From contig NZ_OX267715.1 in the NCBI RefSeq assembly GCF_946151075.1, forward strand, positions 1 to 64,000: 64,000 nucleotides of DNA, given 5' to 3'. Positions 61,313-64,000 of the stretch are shown here, one piece after another. A program made the position numbers and the translations under genes. The notes below the pieces were generated by a model. The model saw nothing but the letters and a program-made list of their open reading frames with translations, searched no databases and was not told where the DNA came from. The number at the start of each line of letters is the position of its first letter. Within the stretch, counting starts at the first letter, position 1. Source of the stretch: Neobacillus sp. Marseille-Q6967 (GTDB lineage Bacteria; Bacillota; Bacilli; Bacillales; Cytobacillaceae).

Positions 61313-61350
61313 TCTAGCTTCAGCGCCTAAGGGCGCTTCCGCTTTTCTTT
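61311..61350 (+). repeat. Short copy of the dispersed palindromic element
   Basis: TGTCTAGCTTCAGCGCCTAA followed by GGGCGCTTCCGCTTTTC. AGCGCC/GGCGCT form a stem. Both ends match those of the large element at 46450-46568, with the middle missing. Confidence 0.75.
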
Positions 61351-61353
61351 TTT

Positions 61354-62070
61354 TTAATTTTTTTTCTTGCGTTCTTTTTCTGCACGATAAAATTCATGGA
61401 ACATTTTCATAAGAGCCCTTTTTTCAATCCGGGAGACATAGCTTCTCGAAATGCCCAATTCTTTCGCGATTTCTCTTTGCGTTTTTTCTTTTTGAAGGTC
61501 GAGTCCAAATCGGCCAATAATGACTTCTTTTTCACGATCGTCGAGAACATCAATATATTTACGGATCTTTTCTAACTCCATGTTCAATTGGATTGTATCA
61601 ATAACATCTTCGGATTCTGATTTTAGGACATCGATAAGTGAGATTTCATTCCCTTCTTTATCCTGACCGATTGGATCATGTAAGGAAACATCCTTCTTTG
61701 TTTTTTTCAACGCCCGTAAGTGCATCAGGATTTCGTTTTCAATACAGCGGGCCGCATAGGTCGCGAGTTTTGTTCCTTTACCTTCTGAGTAACTTTCAAT
61801 CGCTTTAATGAGACCAATCGTACCGATAGAAATTAAATCCTCAGAATCCTCGCCTGTATTTTCAAACTTTTTGACAATGTGAGCTACAAGCCGCAAGTTA
61901 TGTTCGATCAGCATATTGCGGGCATGTGAATCCCCCTCTGCCATTAATCGTAGGTATTTTCTTTCATCTGCAGCAGATAGGGGTTGTGGAAAAGCATTAT
62001 TCTTTACATAGGAAACGAGAAATAAAAATTCTTTAATTAAATATCCAAGTGCTGTTAAGATACCGGCCAT
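61354..62070 (-). CDS. sigK: SigK, RNA polymerase sporulation sigma factor (uninterrupted)
   Basis: 238 residues from ATG 62070 after GGGGTGG (an ATG at 62076 abuts that site). The N-terminal pro-sequence (about 1-20, hydrophobic) precedes the [13 protein letters not shown] junction where SpoIVFB cuts pro-sigma-K. Region 2 ([23 protein letters not shown]) and region 4 ([24 protein letters not shown]) are complete. No skin-type element splits the gene, so it needs no excision during sporulation. Directs late mother-cell transcription. Confidence 0.96.
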   Translation of the reverse strand: MAGILTALGYLIKEFLFLVSYVKNNAFPQPLSAADERKYLRLMAEGDSHARNMLIEHNLRLVAHIVKKFENTGEDSEDLISIGTIGLIKAIESYSEGKGTKLATYAARCIENEILMHLRALKKTKKDVSLHDPIGQDKEGNEISLIDVLKSESEDVIDTIQLNMELEKIRKYIDVLDDREKEVIIGRFGLDLQKEKTQREIAKELGISRSYVSRIEKRALMKMFHEFYRAEKERKKKN

Positions 62071-62203
62071 GAACATCCACCCCCGTACTTTTCTGTGCCA
62101 ATCGCCAGTTTTCTAGACTATTGCCTATAACTAATTCCTATGTAAAAAAGACGGGGAATGTGTCTGTCCAGATATTTTTATTTAGAAAACGTTCTTTTCT
62201 CAT

Positions 62204-62231
62204 AAAACAAGACCCAGCATCTGCTGGGTCC
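62204..62231 (-). terminator. Terminator after pssA
   Basis: On the minus strand GACCCAGCA pairs with TGCTGGGTC, followed by TTGTTTT. Confidence 0.75.
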
Positions 62232-62237
62232 TTTAGA

Positions 62238-62777
62238 CTACATTTTTTTTAGTTTAAATGGGGAAACCATCAAGAATGAAAGAATAATCATAATAAATAG
62301 GAAGATATGGGACGGAAGATAGGGAATGGCTAAAAAGCTTAAGGTAACTAAACATCCAGCAGCCGTAATCGGAAGACCCGTGAAGAAACCATTATTTTCA
62401 GTTATGTTGAATCTTGCTAATCTAAATGCACCGCAGCCAATATAAAATACAGTAAAAAAAGCACCCGGGAAGCCAAATTCATGCAAAATTCCTTGATATA
62501 GTAATAGTGCCGGTGCTACACCAAATGATATAATATCACTCATGGAATCCAGTTGTTTCCCTAATTCTGATTCAATATTAAACTTCCTGGCTGCCATGCC
62601 ATCAAAACGGTCTGCTAATGCTGCAATAAAAATTAACAGTAAACTTAGTCTTAAATTATCATTCATGGCAAAAATAATCGCAAAACCGCCAAAAGATAAG
62701 TTCGTTAAGGTTATGACATTTGCTGTTTGTGTTTTAAGCTTTTTTAATGTGGAATCGAAAATGTCTAGTAAAAACAT
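62238..62777 (-). CDS. pssA: PssA, CDP-diacylglycerol-serine O-phosphatidyltransferase
   Basis: 179 residues. CDP-alcohol phosphatidyltransferase motif DGxxARx8Gx3Dx3D is intact (DGMAARKFNIESELG, then KQLDSMSD). About six membrane helices. It makes phosphatidylserine, which Psd, encoded divergently 131 bases away, converts to phosphatidylethanolamine. Confidence 0.95.
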   Translation of the reverse strand: MFLLDIFDSTLKKLKTQTANVITLTNLSFGGFAIIFAMNDNLRLSLLLIFIAALADRFDGMAARKFNIESELGKQLDSMSDIISFGVAPALLLYQGILHEFGFPGAFFTVFYIGCGAFRLARFNITENNGFFTGLPITAAGCLVTLSFLAIPYLPSHIFLFIMIILSFLMVSPFKLKKM

Positions 62778-62908
62778 TCCAGTTCACCACTCCTTTTTTA
62801 ACAAATCGGAAGAGTGTTACATTTCCTTAAGTTAGTCTATTTTATTTAATTTTAAGCGTTTTATGCCTTTTCGTAAAGAGTATTTTTACACTATTTGGGA
62901 GGAAATCG

Positions 62909-63691
62909 ATGATACAGCCTTTGTACCGATTGTTTATAGAATTAACCAACAGAAAATGGACTTCCATTATTTTAAAGAAATTTGCCCAATCCAAGACAAG
63001 CCGTTTTATTATACCGTCATTCGCAAAAGTTTATAAACTGAACCAGAATGAAATGGAAAAGCCCTTACAGGAGTATACGACACTGCATGACCTATTTATT
63101 CGAACTTTAAAGAAAGACTTACGAAACATCGATAAGACTCCTGATTCTGTCGTAAGCCCTGTCGATGCAGTAATAGAGGATGTTGGGCTTATTAAAGAAT
63201 CCAGCGATATTTACGTTAAAGAAAAAACATATTCCATCAGGGAGATGTTAGGGAATGACCGGTTATTAGAAAAATACATAGGCGGCAGTTATATGATTCT
63301 ATATTTAAGTCCCAGCCACTATCACCGCATACATAGTCCTGTCGATGGAACAGTTACAAACCAATGGACACTTGGTTCTAGATCATATCCGGTAAATAAG
63401 CTTGGATTAAAATATGGAGTCAGGACACTTGCTAAAAATTATCGAGTGATAACGGAAGTCATAACGGATAAGGGGCATGTAGCGATTGTCAAAGTTGGGG
63501 CAATGTTTGTGAACTCAATTGAAACAACGCATACCGGAACAGAGCTTGCGAAAGGAGAAGAGATTGCTTATTTCAGCTTTGGGTCAACCGTTGTCCTCCT
63601 TTTTGAAAGAAATACTTTTGAGTTAGAAAATTCTATTGTAACTCCTAAGGAAATTAAGGTTGGGGAAAAGCTCGGTATATTGAAGAAATAG
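62909..63691 (+). CDS. psd: Psd, phosphatidylserine decarboxylase proenzyme
   Basis: 260 residues. Has LSPSHYHRIHSPVDG with the conserved His pair, and the autocleavage site FGST (Ser226 becomes the pyruvoyl group; LGST in many homologues). Membrane-associated enzyme forming phosphatidylethanolamine. Divergent from pssA. Confidence 0.95.
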   Translation: MIQPLYRLFIELTNRKWTSIILKKFAQSKTSRFIIPSFAKVYKLNQNEMEKPLQEYTTLHDLFIRTLKKDLRNIDKTPDSVVSPVDAVIEDVGLIKESSDIYVKEKTYSIREMLGNDRLLEKYIGGSYMILYLSPSHYHRIHSPVDGTVTNQWTLGSRSYPVNKLGLKYGVRTLAKNYRVITEVITDKGHVAIVKVGAMFVNSIETTHTGTELAKGEEIAYFSFGSTVVLLFERNTFELENSIVTPKEIKVGEKLGILKK

Positions 63692-63725
63692 GGCCCCAAA
63701 AAAGAAAAGGCCCTAAAAGGGCATA

Positions 63726-63866
63726 TTAAGAAGAAATCTTCATTTTATGAAATAAAGAACGGCGATGTAGTTCAGTTTCTATAAGATGAATAAATTCAGG
63801 GCTTAGGTTTAATTCTCTTGCTTTATAGTAGGATTCAATTAATAACTCATCTGACAGTTTACGCAA
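63726..63866 (-). CDS. sda: Sda, checkpoint inhibitor of sporulation histidine kinases
   Basis: 46 residues from TTG at 63866, nine bases after GGAGGTG (complement of 63876-63882); a longer in-frame reading to 63923 has no such site. It begins [15 protein letters not shown] and ends FHKMKISS, matching the helical-hairpin Sda family. Sda blocks KinA autophosphorylation to stop sporulation when replication is disturbed. Confidence 0.93.
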   Translation of the reverse strand: MRKLSDELLIESYYKARELNLSPEFIHLIETELHRRSLFHKMKISS

Positions 63867-63990
63867 GCCAGAATGCACCTCCAAATTAAAAATAAATGGT
63901 TCTAATTGGTACTCGTAAAACATAAAATGGTAGGTTCAATTGGTGTACCCTAAATCTACCAAAATTACACAGAGAGGACAACCTTACCAA

Positions 63991-63999
63991 TTATTCACA
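63991..63999 (+). promoter_or_regulatory. DnaA box upstream of sda
   Basis: TTATTCACA, one base from the DnaA consensus, 125 bases upstream of the sda start. In B. subtilis sda is activated by DnaA through promoter boxes; further boxes may lie beyond the window edge. Confidence 0.55.
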
Positions 64000-64000
64000 A

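Overview
The window is a stretch of low-GC, spore-forming Bacillaceae chromosome. It follows the Bacillus subtilis yrb-yrz-yrv-yrr-yrh gene order from the coxA/bofC neighbourhood to mccAB-yrhC, so gene identities rest on both protein motifs and synteny. Sporulation genes (bofC, spoVB, sigK, sda, a YhcN/YlaJ lipoprotein, a YjcZ-type protein), T-box leaders, 6S RNA and CymR all fit a Bacillus-like firmicute. The dispersed GC-rich palindromic elements resemble ones I recall from Neobacillus/Cytobacillus/Mesobacillus-type genomes, but the genus is only a guess.

Layout. 1-156: end of a 52-bp tandem repeat array. 262-5779: sporulation lipoprotein, bofC, an SDR / QueA-like / VOC cluster absent from the B. 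subtilis locus as I remember it, and a YhcYZ/AirSR-like two-component system. 5890-10260: ruvAB, DUF2905, queA, tgt, yajC. 10307-13571: TIGR04086 membrane protein, DUF421 protein, spoVB, comN. 13720-23608: secDF, recJ, apt, relA, dtd, SH3b amidase. 23770-28556: yrzK-like ORF, T-box leader, hisS-aspS, 6S RNA, tcdA. 28636-29361: a 14-unit 52-bp tandem array. 29486-35581: ABC transporter, rarA, cymR, iscS/yrvO, mnmA. 35663-40864: TPR protein, recD2, yrrD, small proteins, AI-2E-type transporter. 40878-44966: T-box leader, alaS, yrzL, ruvX, yrzB. 45155-53572: mltG, trmR-trhP1-trhP2, udk, greA, pbpI, yrrS, yrzA. 53745-56904: mtnN, mccA, mccB, yrhC. 57056-58051: six very short ORFs with strong ribosome binding sites. 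58093-63866: pepF, YjcZ-type gene, beta-propeller lipoprotein, intact sigK, divergent pssA/psd, sda.

How the genes work together. Translation and tRNA quality dominate: three aminoacyl-tRNA synthetases under two T-boxes, D-Tyr-tRNA deacylase, and modification genes for queuosine (queA, tgt), cyclic t6A (tcdA), 2-thiouridine (mnmA with its desulfurase) and 5-methoxyuridine (trmR, trhP1, trhP2). DNA repair is a second theme (ruvAB, ruvX, recJ, recD2, rarA). RelA and 6S RNA supply stringent and stationary-phase control. Sulfur metabolism is represented by cymR and by mtnN-mccAB, which CymR controls in B. subtilis. Sporulation control appears at both ends: Sda blocks entry, BofC tunes pro-sigma-K processing, and sigK itself is present and uninterrupted.

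The parts least explained by known families are the two 52-bp arrays, which share a motif at the same offset; the micro-ORF cluster at 57.0-58.1 kb; the divergent QueA paralogue with its SDR and VOC partners; and several unusual translation-start arrangements. Most core genes are conventional.
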